Below, in pieces: positions 48,486 to 57,510 of a DNA stretch of 64,000 nt. Source of the DNA: Lumbricus terrestris (lineage: Eukaryota > Annelida > Clitellata > Crassiclitellata > Lumbricidae); contig OX457042.1 in NCBI GenBank assembly GCA_949752735.1, positions 32,106,594-32,170,593 on the forward strand, read 5' to 3'. A program made the position numbers and the translations under genes. The notes under the pieces are model-generated. The model made no database searches. It was not told where the DNA came from and was given only the letters and a program-made list of their open reading frames with translations. The stretch's first letter is position 1; each line of letters starts with the position of its first letter.

Positions 48486-49230
48486 TTAAAATCAATTTTT
48501 AATAACTCCTAAGATATGTCGAGATCTACCGGAACAGTGGAACACCCATAGAGTCAACCAGGGTTGCCAGATTTCGGCAAAACTTTGTCGCGAGATTTCG
48601 AAAAAAGTCGCGAAAATCGCTTGATCGATCTTTTCTATTTAAAAAAAGTCGTCAGAAATTTCTGACGATTTTTTGTAGTCATTCGACCAAAATCTCATGG
48701 AAGTTTACAATTTTTTACGTGAATTTTTATTTTTCGCTCGCCGAAATCGCTGAAGACTTGAAAACAAAGTCGTAAAAAATGTGACATTTTCAGTCGCGAG
48801 CGCTTTCAAAAGTCGCCCAATTCGCGCTTTTCGCGACGACCTGGCAACCCTGGAGTTAACACAACTTTCGTTTACCTTAATAGAGACGAAAGGTGGCGCG
48901 ACGCTCGCTTTCTTAAGGAGAAACCAGTGTTTTAATATAGACTCCTCGTGGATTTTGCGCAAATTTCTTCCAAACTTTTCTCTGTTACTTCTCAACCCCA
49001 GACCTCCAAAAAGCCATTTTCCCATGTAGTTTAAATTCCTGCATCATATAATGAAAGTTTCGTGGTGAGGATCGAAACTTTTGGAAAATATAGATGTATG
49101 TCCAAAATGCGAAGTCGTTTTCAGCAAGACGTTTTTCGCCGAGTTGGCAGTTCACGTTACACACGGGTTGGACACATGCAAACGGTTGGTCAATGTATGG
49201 AGCTAACGTTGAACGTTTGACAATAAAGTC
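48486..49230. promoter_or_regulatory. Head-to-head spacer upstream of PFDN4
   Basis: The PFDN4 start (minus strand) and a plus-strand ATG with a good splice donor (49,231-49,275) are 745 bp apart and diverge, a layout typical of a shared promoter. No TATA box is evident. A 294 bp MITE occupies much of it. Confidence 0.4.
48559..48852. mobile_element. hAT-type MITE in the PFDN4 upstream spacer
   Basis: Ends CAGGGTTGCCAG and CTGGCAACCCTG with flanking GAGTCAAC (48,551-48,558) and GAGTTAAC (48,853-48,860), an 8 bp duplication with one mismatch. The core shares 'TTTCTGACGA...CCAAAATCTCATG' with the MITE at 53,861. Confidence 0.92.
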
Positions 49231-49275
49231 ATGGATTACCTGATTTCCGACGACGGTAGATGTTTTCCTAAAGCG
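49231..49275 (+). CDS. Possible first coding exon of an unassigned plus-strand gene
   Basis: ATG opens MDYLISDDGRCFPKA and ends in phase 0 at GCG|gtaagt, a near-perfect donor. It does not join in frame to the GT54 exon at 57,378, so it is either an alternative start, a separate transcript or a chance match. Confidence 0.3.
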
Positions 49276-49686
49276 GTAAGTTCATATCGAGTCTTATTTT
49301 CGATTAAATTTGTTGAAATCGCGTTAAACATGTGCTGTGTAAGATTCACTTTGAACAGATTTTGTCGGTTTACGGTGTTTTTCAATCTCACCATCGCCAT
49401 CTAGCGAATGCAATTCGATCATTCGAGACCGGTTTATGGACAGTTTATGAAACTGCTCTGCCATCTAGCGAATGTAGAGAGATGTTCTCCTAGCCGCTTA
49501 TCTGCAAAGCCACCGAAACACGTTTTTAAACAAGATTTTATTGGGGAACGTTAAGAAGTAAAGTCAAAATGTGTTTTTTATGTTTTCAGAAATGTTACAA
49601 GCCGTGGCTCGTTTTTTCTCAGTTATTGAATTGATTTAGATATTTGAAGATGTGTACAGGTTTGCGTTACGTGCACGATATATTAT

Positions 49687-49713
49687 AATTATATATATAT
49701 ATATATATATATA

Positions 49714-49748
<35 letters not shown>
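49687..49748. repeat. (TA)n microsatellite
   Basis: Two TA arrays joined by TAATTATA. Confidence 0.95.
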
Positions 49749-49751
<3 letters not shown>

Positions 49752-49929
49752 TGCAATAAACGTCGCCTATGCGATTTAATGTTAATAGCCACAGCGTAAA
49801 CAGCAGCTGCACATTGGCGGGAAAAAATGACACAGGTCGTCACCCATTGGGATGTTCCACGTTTGCTCTGAGTTTGCTCGGAATAATGTGTGTGTATACA
49901 ATGCACGAACGCATGCATGTATACTTCCT

Positions 49930-50925
49930 TGTATGTGCACTTGTTATAGCACTCCTTCAAGCTCACTATTCAGAGGCGCTCCCGACTGCACAGCAGACAC
50001 TCCGTTGGCGTTTCACGCAGAAGCGCTGAGCAACTGCGAGTGAAGGACTTGCCTAAGGACCCAATCGTAATCGTAATCTCGAAACTTCTACAGCGCCCAC
50101 AAAAGCCAAGTCGCGGGAACCAGCTTATTCACAGGCGCTCAATCAAAACAAAATCGATAGGCAGCGGGTCAAGTCCGGAGAGTCAGGCAGGCAGATAGAT
50201 GGACGGCTAAGGTGGGTGATGTTTAGAGTTGAAGTGGCGGGGGATGTAAGGAGAAGAAGAATCAGGATAGGATTTTTGAAAGAGCAATGTTTTCAGTTTT
50301 GAGTGAAAGACCTGTGGGGAGATAGCGAGAGGTGGAGTTTTGGTGAGTTCGTATGATGGGTCGGAAGTTTGCCGAAGTGCTGGCGGAAGTTTGTTCCAGA
50401 GAGGTGGAACGGCAATGGCTATGGAGCGGTTTGCGAATTTCAGTGATGAAGTGATGGGAGGGCGAAGCAGTGTAATGGAGGATGAGGAGCGTGTTGAACG
50501 AGGTGGCTGGATGGTGAACAACTGACGAAGGTAGAACGGCTGGGATGATTGAAGTGTATTGTAAGTGAGTGAGAGGACTTTGTATTCGATGCGTTCAGGT
50601 ATTTTGAGCCAGTGAAGTGATTTCAGGACAGGAGTGATGTGGTGACGTTTGGGGGTTTTCGTCACTGCACGGGCGAGGGCATTCTGGATAGCTTGGAGGC
50701 GGTTAATTTGGGTTATATCAATGTTTAGGAAGAGAGAGTTGCAGTAATCAAGTTTCGCATGAACTATGGATGTGGCTATTGTGGATGCAGTTTTAAAGTC
50801 AAGCATAGGTCGGATTCTGCGGAGATCTCGTATGTGCACGGTGACTTGAGGTGGATTCGAACCTGCAACCGTTCGGCTGTAAGGCGACGAACATACCCAT
50901 TACCCAGTACACCGCGACTCACATT
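49930..50925 (-). mobile_element. SINE split by a LINE insertion
   Basis: The SINE tail and body (49,930-50,070, minus strand) stop at 'gacttgcctaaggaccc'; the SINE head (50,838-50,925: 'cggtgacttgaggtggattcgaacc') resumes after the LINE. Full SINE copies elsewhere have these two parts adjacent. Confidence 0.82.
50072..50838 (-). mobile_element. 5'-truncated CR1/L2-like LINE inserted into a SINE
   Basis: The 210-codon open frame (50,839-50,207) encodes the RT thumb and C-terminus: SIVHAKLDYCNSLFLNID, RLQAIQNALARAVT, LKSLHWLKIPERIEYKV and PPLWNKLPPALR. The 3' end is 'gagattacgattacgatt', a short tandem tail. Confidence 0.9.
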
Positions 50926-51710
50926 TGTAAACGTATGTAGGCTACATAAAATTATGCGCATATGAATAGGGTATGTATATACAGTGGTTAAAGTGGGTTG
51001 GTTGAGAAATGAGCAGTGGGAGCGCCCATAGGTAGGCCTAATAGACTCATAGCCAACAGTAATTCAAAGCCATGTTTGTTTCTACCATCTGCTAAACTAG
51101 TCCGGATCATCGATATTAATAGGTCTATTAATATCGATGGTCGGGATTCGGTGGCGAAGTTGAGCCATTAGCCTGCGTCCTCCATGATATAATATTACTT
51201 ATGTTGCAGAACACTTTATAGATCAGTGTTGTCGAAGACCCTACCTCTCATTCCCCCCGCCATTGTATTGGCCTTGTTTTCAATGAGGGTGAAAAGTGCA
51301 TAATATTTATTTTTTTAAATCATAGTATTATCACAGTATAAATTATTTTTATTGTAAATTTATTTGTGTGCGTGGCAGCCTTTTCACAATAAGGTAAGAA
51401 AAATGAAGCGTGTGATTAATCTCTGCTTGTTTGAGCGTAAATTTGGCGCAACATCTCAATTTGCTTGTAAACTTTTCGGTTGCATACAAGTGTCTGCCTT
51501 TTCTTTTATAGTTATTTAACTATTGGGTAATCTTGAAAACTTAGTGCCTGTGTATGTAAACAATATGGTCGTACACGACTTCGCTCTAGGGTTGGGATCT
51601 CATACATTTCGCTTTGCCTTCCATTCCAACTGCAGTCTTATCCTCATTGCATGTTGTTGCTTTATTTAGACCTGATCTATCCTTCACTCTAATAATTAAT
51701 TAAAAAATTG

Positions 51711-51993
51711 GGTAAACACGCACACTGGATGCCCGTACTCCAAACAATATGGCTGCCAACGAATGCAATATAATTAGAGCGCTGCGACCTATCCTATCGA
51801 CGGCATCGCAACATGCAAAGCGCTCAGCAGAATGACTGCACTAACCCTAAAACTAACCCTAACCGACCCTCACGACGCCTAACCTGAGCCCTAACCGACA
51901 CTGACGCGATAAATAGTCGCTGCGCTCTAATTATATTGCATTCGTTGGCAGCCATATTGTTTGGAGTACGGACATCCAGTGTGCGTATTTACC
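51711..51993. mobile_element. 283 bp MITE with about 75 bp inverted arms and perfect 8 bp target duplication
   Basis: AAAAATTG flanks both ends (51,703-51,710; 51,994-52,001). Arms start GGTAAACACGCACACTGGAT (left) and, read in reverse, GGTAAATACGCACACTGGAT (right), and stay paired for about 75 bp. The centre (51,838-51,900) is rich in CTAACCCTAA-like telomeric words. Confidence 0.95.
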
Positions 51994-52202
51994 AAAAATT
52001 GTCTAAGGGTTTCTTGTTTGATCTCCATTTAGTATGTCATGTGGCCCGCACTACAAAAAACTGAATATTTATTTTAGCTCACTATTAAACGTGCCTGCTT
52101 CATTTGCTGGCAATTGGCCCACTTTTCATTGTGCGTATTGTTTGTGAGGTCTAGGATATGTGGAAATGAGATAATTGTCGGTGTGAATTCTGTAGAAGAC
52201 TT

Positions 52203-52852
52203 GGTAAAACTGTATTTTAGCGTATTTTATTATCTCAAAATCGATATCATGTATTTTAGCGTATTTTATTATTTAGCGTGTGTATTTGTGTATTATGTTA
52301 TAACCATTCTTCACCCGAAGTCATCTACCCCTCCAACAAATCATATTGATCATTTACTGCTTCGCATTCGATTATCCACAAAACTTAACCAGACATGAGA
52401 CGGGTGTTACTCAAGATCATACAATGGTTGATTGGTTCAATTTTCTGCGTGAGGATCTGGGGCGTTATTTGGATTTGGTTGTTGTTCATGATCAACATTT
52501 CGTAGACCCCAACGACAGCGAAATTCACACGCAAAACATTGAGAACTTATGGATGCGGGCAAAAAGAAAACTGAAACGTCAGTTCGGCACTAGTCGGGCA
52601 CTGTTCACTTCGTATATGCATGAGTTTGAATTTCGCAGCCAAGCAGGAGAAAGCCAAATCTTCGGGAAAATATTGTCTGCTTTGGCTGAACTATACCTTA
52701 TTTGAAGTGCTGTTTGTCTCGGCTATGCCTTGCTTGAAGTACTATTTGACAATGAACCGAAATCACTGAACTTCTCCATCAGTTTTAATTAAATACGCTA
52801 TTTTTTTGAGTTTACGCGTTTGGAATAAAATACGCTAAAATACAGTTTTACC
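52203..52852 (+). mobile_element. Merlin element, internally deleted, perfect 8 bp target duplication
   Basis: GAAGACTT flanks both ends (52,195-52,202; 52,853-52,860). Both ends start GGTAAAACTGTATTTTAGCG in inverted orientation and match for 29 bp. It contains a remnant of an ISXO2/IS1016-type transposase, the family that defines Merlin elements. Confidence 0.94.
52394..52705 (+). pseudogene. Merlin (ISXO2-like) transposase remnant
   Basis: The frame joins an N-terminal-type motif (TMVDWFNFLREDLG) to the C-terminal part (HDQHFVDPNDSEIHTQNIE, then LWMRAKRK, GTSRALFTSYMHEFEFR). The stretch between them that should carry the first catalytic acidic residues is missing, so this is a deletion derivative. 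An open frame extends upstream to 52,346 without family resemblance. Confidence 0.85.
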
Positions 52853-53539
52853 GAAGACTTCTTTAGCTCTGCTTCATACGCTTGCAGGCATGACTCTATG
52901 GGATACACCTTCGAGCTACTTTCTCCATATTTCGTTGTGTCTACATGATTATGATTGAATATAATGCTGTCATCCGTTTATCTATTGTCTATTTGTCTAG
53001 GTCGACATATTTTGAGCGAGATATGAAAATAGAAAAGGTTTGTTTTCTGTGGTGACCACGGTGTGTCCATCCAAAGAATGGGGCCAAAAAATTACGGGAC
53101 GTGGATTCTTATTCTGATCATCGGTTGCACGCTTACGTTTCACATCCAGTTGTTTGCCTTGTTCTACTCAGACAGAGGTTAGTCTCATGGAAGCTGATAG
53201 TTACTGATGCTTCTGTGAGAGATAATATGAACAAAAATGGAGTGCCTATAGCCCTATATATGTATATTCGTTTAATTCAATAAACAGCAGACAGAACGCT
53301 GTAGGTTTACATTAGCAAAATTAACAGTATGGCTGCTTAAAGCTGTACACATGTGCCCTCCATTAACCTGTTAAAATGGAAAAAAGAAAAAAATGTTTCT
53401 ATCTCTGTCATGTGTATTTAGTTTCTGTTGTGTTCATTTGAGTTGTGTTTGTTTCAGTTGTGTTCTTATCAGTTGTGTTCATTTCACGCAGTGCATGTCT
53501 TTTTGTGTGATTGCTAAGTACTGCCAAATTGATTTGACC

Positions 53540-53785
53540 TTCTAGTTCCTCATACTAGAACAGCTGTGGCTCAGTCCCGGTCCTTTACCTCAATTTGTCT
53601 CTATCTGTGTAATACACTGTCCCCATCTACTCAATTTCAATTTCTATCTGGTAAATCTGTCCTCCCATTTGCTTTTATCAAGTCTATTTCTTATTTTGTG
53701 GCCTTGCACACTAGGAGCACCTCTGAATGGATCACCCTATTAGAAGTACTTTATGAATTTTTAATACAATACAAAGTGTTATCCA
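53540..53785 (+). mobile_element. LINE 3' end, decayed
   Basis: VPHTRTAVAQSRSFTSI parallels VPRARTTLAQTRSFTII at 33,555, then 'aggagcacctctgaatgg' and 'ttagaagtactttatg' as in the shared tail. Confidence 0.72.
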
Positions 53786-53860
53786 GAAAAAGAGTCAATT
53801 TAGTCCTTCACTGGGTCCATATGATTGATCCTTTGACTTCTGCATCATTCACTTAAGTGA

Positions 53861-54149
53861 CAGTGGCGGCGCCAGGATTTCAGTTTCGGGGGGCTGAAGT
53901 CCCGCGGCAAAATTTGACATTTCCATCCGCCAAAATTTCTGACGACCTTTTTTTATTTAGTCATCGACCAAAATCTCATGAAAATTTTCCATTTTTGCCG
54001 TCAAAATTTCTGACGACCTTTTTTTTTTAGTCATCAGCCGAAAATTGTGGATATTTCAATGTAAAATAATTAAGATGGCCATTTTTTTAGGGGGGCTGAG
54101 CCTCTTCTAGGGGGTTTAGCCCCCCCAGCCTCCCCTAGCGCCGCCACTG
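53861..54149. mobile_element. hAT-type MITE with 8 bp target duplication
   Basis: Ends CAGTGGCGGCGCCAGG and CTAGCGCCGCCACTG, flanked by TTAAGTGA (53,853-53,860) and TTGAGTGA (54,150-54,157), one mismatch. The core 'TTTCTGACGACCTTTTTTT' with 'CATCGACCAAAATCTCATG' occurs twice in tandem. Confidence 0.93.
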
Positions 54150-54841
54150 TTGAGTGACATCAGAATGTTTTGTAGTGCTGCACCAAGTGAGAGTCATCAT
54201 CATTGCCTGACTTATTGTATAGAAAACAAAACCAATATTTTCTAAAACATGTAATGGCATATGATTAGCACTGACCATCTAATAGTGAGGACGTTAAGCT
54301 CGTGCATTGTGCAAACTGTGGATAAAAGCAACAAACTTTTTTGTATTGAAGAAAAACATATTCTAAGACTTTTCAGCTAGCGGCATCAATTAATTCGATC
54401 CGGAACATAACTAAAAAAATTAGTGAAATGTCCGAAAAATTCGGTCACTTTTGATGTTAGATCGACCGTTTGGGCGATTTTATTGGGCTATATTCACTCT
54501 ACAGCGCCAACGTTGTGCGATGGCTAGGCTTGAGAACTGGTTTCATAATAAAAATAATGAACGATAAACGGGATTAAAAAATCAATTAAAGTTGTTTTCG
54601 CACGTATTGTGCGCAAGAACATTAATATTTTTGAACAAGGATTATGTAAATTTGCATGCATTTGAATATTTGTTTTTGGAAGGTTAGAATTTGAATAACA
54701 TAGCGATGTCTAAGCAGTGTTTTTAATCGACTTGCCAGTTGCGGGAAATCTATCGCTTAAATAGCGTTATAAATTATTCGCCTAACGCAGCATAAGTATT
54801 TTTCCATCAATCCTACTTCTGTTTTGGCATGAATACTTTTC

Positions 54842-55471
54842 ATGGTAATTTTGCAGACTACGGTCCTGTCCATGTAAACAGTATATCCGCCCAAGAAATC
54901 GCTAAAATAGAGCGATGCGACTTATCAGCTGCATCCCATGATGCAATGCTCTCATTAAGTAATTAGCGCGAAATCCCAAGTAAAAAGGTTAAGTTAACAG
55001 GTAAACACGCACACTAAAATGAAATGCCCTATTTACTAACTTAGAAATTGTGTTAATTTGTTTATTTATTTATTTCAGAAATGTATATAGCGCCTCTTCA
55101 AGGTAGGCTGCTCAGAAGCGCTCCCGAACTATTGCAAAGGAGCGTTAGGAAAGGGAGTAGTGTGTCAACTAACTCCTGGAGGAGGAACGTAGGAGAGGGT
55201 CTAGTTCACAGGTCTTCGGTGCAGAGGTAAAAATGATTCGTCGCAGCTCTTGAGCCGAGTTGTGTTAATTACTTACTTACTCAATGCATTGCATCATGGG
55301 TCAGGCCGATCAGAGGATCTGAGAGGACCAGTGGTGTAGCAGAGAGGAGACGAAGCATGAGATCACAATGATGCTTCGGAGAAAGCACTCACTCACAGCA
55401 CTCTATTTTAGCAATTTCTTGGGTGGCTATACCGCTTGCTTGAACAGGGCCGTTGTCTGCATGATTACCAT
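54842..55471. mobile_element. Fold-back element, related to the 51,711 MITE
   Basis: Left arm 54,842-54,918 and right arm 55,396-55,471 are inverted copies (both read ATGGTAAT, then TGCAGAC and CCCAAGAAAT, then GCTAAAATAGAG). The left arm continues in sequence similar to the 51,711 MITE (AGAGCGATGCGACTTATC). The middle holds a MITE-end fragment (GGTAAACACGCACACT at 54,992-55,007) and a LINE/SINE tail. Confidence 0.8.
55078..55135 (-). mobile_element. LINE/SINE 3' tail fragment
   Basis: 'gtatatagcgcctcttcaaggtaggctgctcagaagcgctcccgaac', the reverse complement of the shared 3' module, inside the fold-back element. Confidence 0.65.
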
Positions 55472-57377
55472 TTTCACTGATCATAAGTTTCATCAAGGCA
55501 AGAATTTATTTTAAAATCAGTATTGCTTTTATTTGGGCAACAACAATTACTTCTTGTCAATCTATATTTAAATAAAATATATTGTTAATCAATCCAGCTT
55601 TAATTTCAGCAAGAATTTTTTCATTTATCCCACTTCTATTTAAGTAAGCATTTTTCATCAATCCAACTTCTGTTTAGTGAGAAATCTGTTCGTCAATCCT
55701 ACTTGTCTGCATCCAACGCTACAACCCACTCAATGATGAATAATTTTTTAAACGCTAAAGGGGTAGATTACCCTGTGTCTTAATGTATGCCAGAATAAAG
55801 TTGCTGTCAAGCAAAAAGGTGGAGCGAACTGATGGTGAAATTCCATTCTACAGAGAGGTACCTATGCACTTAAAGCAACTGGATTGAGCCAGGGCAAACA
55901 TGAGGAACAAAATAATAAGTCAGGCAGATCAGAGGATATGAGAAGACCCATTCGGGTGTGCAGAGAGGAGATGAAGCATGAAATCACAAAGATGCTTCGG
56001 AGAAAGACCAAATTGCGACATAAAAACCAAAGCAAGAACTTTGTATTGTATATGGTCAGAGGGCGGGATCTAGTAAAGTTATTAAATCATGAATGTAGGG
56101 ATTTGTTTCAAGCTCGGAATCACAAAAAAATTCATGTTGCTCAAGACTACTGATACTGATGTTGTTGTTCCAGCAGAAAAAATAGTGTCACAAATTTTTG
56201 AGTGTATCACAAATTTTTGGTCACAATAGGGGCATGGTCTCAGCTTCAACGCATTGCTGCTCTTGAGGTTACTTGAATTTTGAGTCCAGAACTAGCCTTT
56301 GCATGATGACCCAACAGACCCATGTTCAATGCATTCATTATCTGTGACGCTGTTTCAGCCTTAGTTGGCTGGAGCAAAAGAACTTGTCAGGAAGTATTGC
56401 ATGAAAAGGTAAAACAATTGAGAACATTCCACCAAGGCAAGATGCACTGTGTGACATCTCAAGCTTTCTGGGTATCAGGCTGGATATGTTTGGAGTCAAG
56501 CTTTAGGGACATTGCCTGTTTTGCCAATTCCTGAAAGCTGTTCTACAAAAATTCCACTGCTTTAAAGATTACTTACTTAGAGTTTGGTGTCAATAAAAAG
56601 GGCTTTCTACAATTTCTCCAATGACATGTATTTGACTTGTTTATCAGGTGTCCCACATGCCCATTTAGTCAGTTGAAAGTGAGTGCTATCACGGAAATGA
56701 GAGGTTTGTGACCAATTGCTGCAACAGTTCCTGTCAACCAAGACACAAATAAATTGCACGCTTAATACTCTTGTTGTAGCTAAATTAAACCAAACAAAAT
56801 AATTATCTAAGACTGTAATGTACTGTAGGAGGTGTAATGTGTCAGCAAGCATGACAAAAATAGGGTTGACAGGAAATGTTTGACACTTTTCAGCAACTGT
56901 GGTTTATTCCTCATACGAAATACAACAAATTTACTTGATCATACAATTCTAGGAAATGTTCATCACTCAAAACTGAAAAGCAAATGTGTTCAGCTGCTCT
57001 AGATCAAAAGTTATTGAAGAAGTCTGAAAATTTCATGAATTACCCAGATACAAATTCACATACTTTTTGTTCTACCCATCCAACTTTAGCAGCCCACATA
57101 CCTCAGTCAGTTTTTCACTTTAGACATGCACTTCAAATTTTCCAGTTCTTCATACCAAATGACCAGAAATTGTTATCACTAGTGCTGGTTGTCAGCGTGA
57201 TCTTATGAGACAACCTACGGGCAGATCGTGAATAACTGGACACTCTTTGCAGAGAAAACACCTTGACATTGTGAAAATAGTGATAGAAATAAATGACAGT
57301 GCTCATATTTAAGCTGAATTTAATTACTAGTGATACAAAATGTAAATCAAATATTTTCTAAAACTTGTGATGTCAGC
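55472..57377. other. No recognisable gene; low-copy repeats
   Basis: Holds degenerate 40 bp units (55,490-55,720), a segment at 55,918-56,010 that repeats 55,300-55,390 ('gatcagaggat.tgag...gatgcttcggagaaag'), and AT-rich unique sequence. Short open frames at 55,884 and 56,322 match nothing I know. Confidence 0.55.
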
Positions 57378-57510
57378 ATGCAGTTTTATAGGAAAATTCC
57401 CAGATGCAAAAAGTCCTGTTTTACAAGTGGAATGTCGACATGGTGCCTATTTGTGACATTATTTTGTTGTTATGTCTTCCATGATGGAAGTACGCTGATA
57501 CTAGTATTTG
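57378..57510 (+). CDS. MGAT4: GT54 gene exon 1 (membrane anchor), provisional
   Basis: Encodes MQFYRKIPRCKKS, then STWCLFVTLFCCYVFHDG. It ends in phase 1 at TTTG|gtatct, which joins in frame to the next exon (Asp codon). The type II topology is right for this family. No upstream coding was found. Confidence 0.5.

Noticed and set aside
51838..51900. Telomere or interstitial telomeric array
   Set aside because: The CTAACCCTAA-like words are few and degenerate and lie inside a 283 bp MITE, so this is not a chromosome end.
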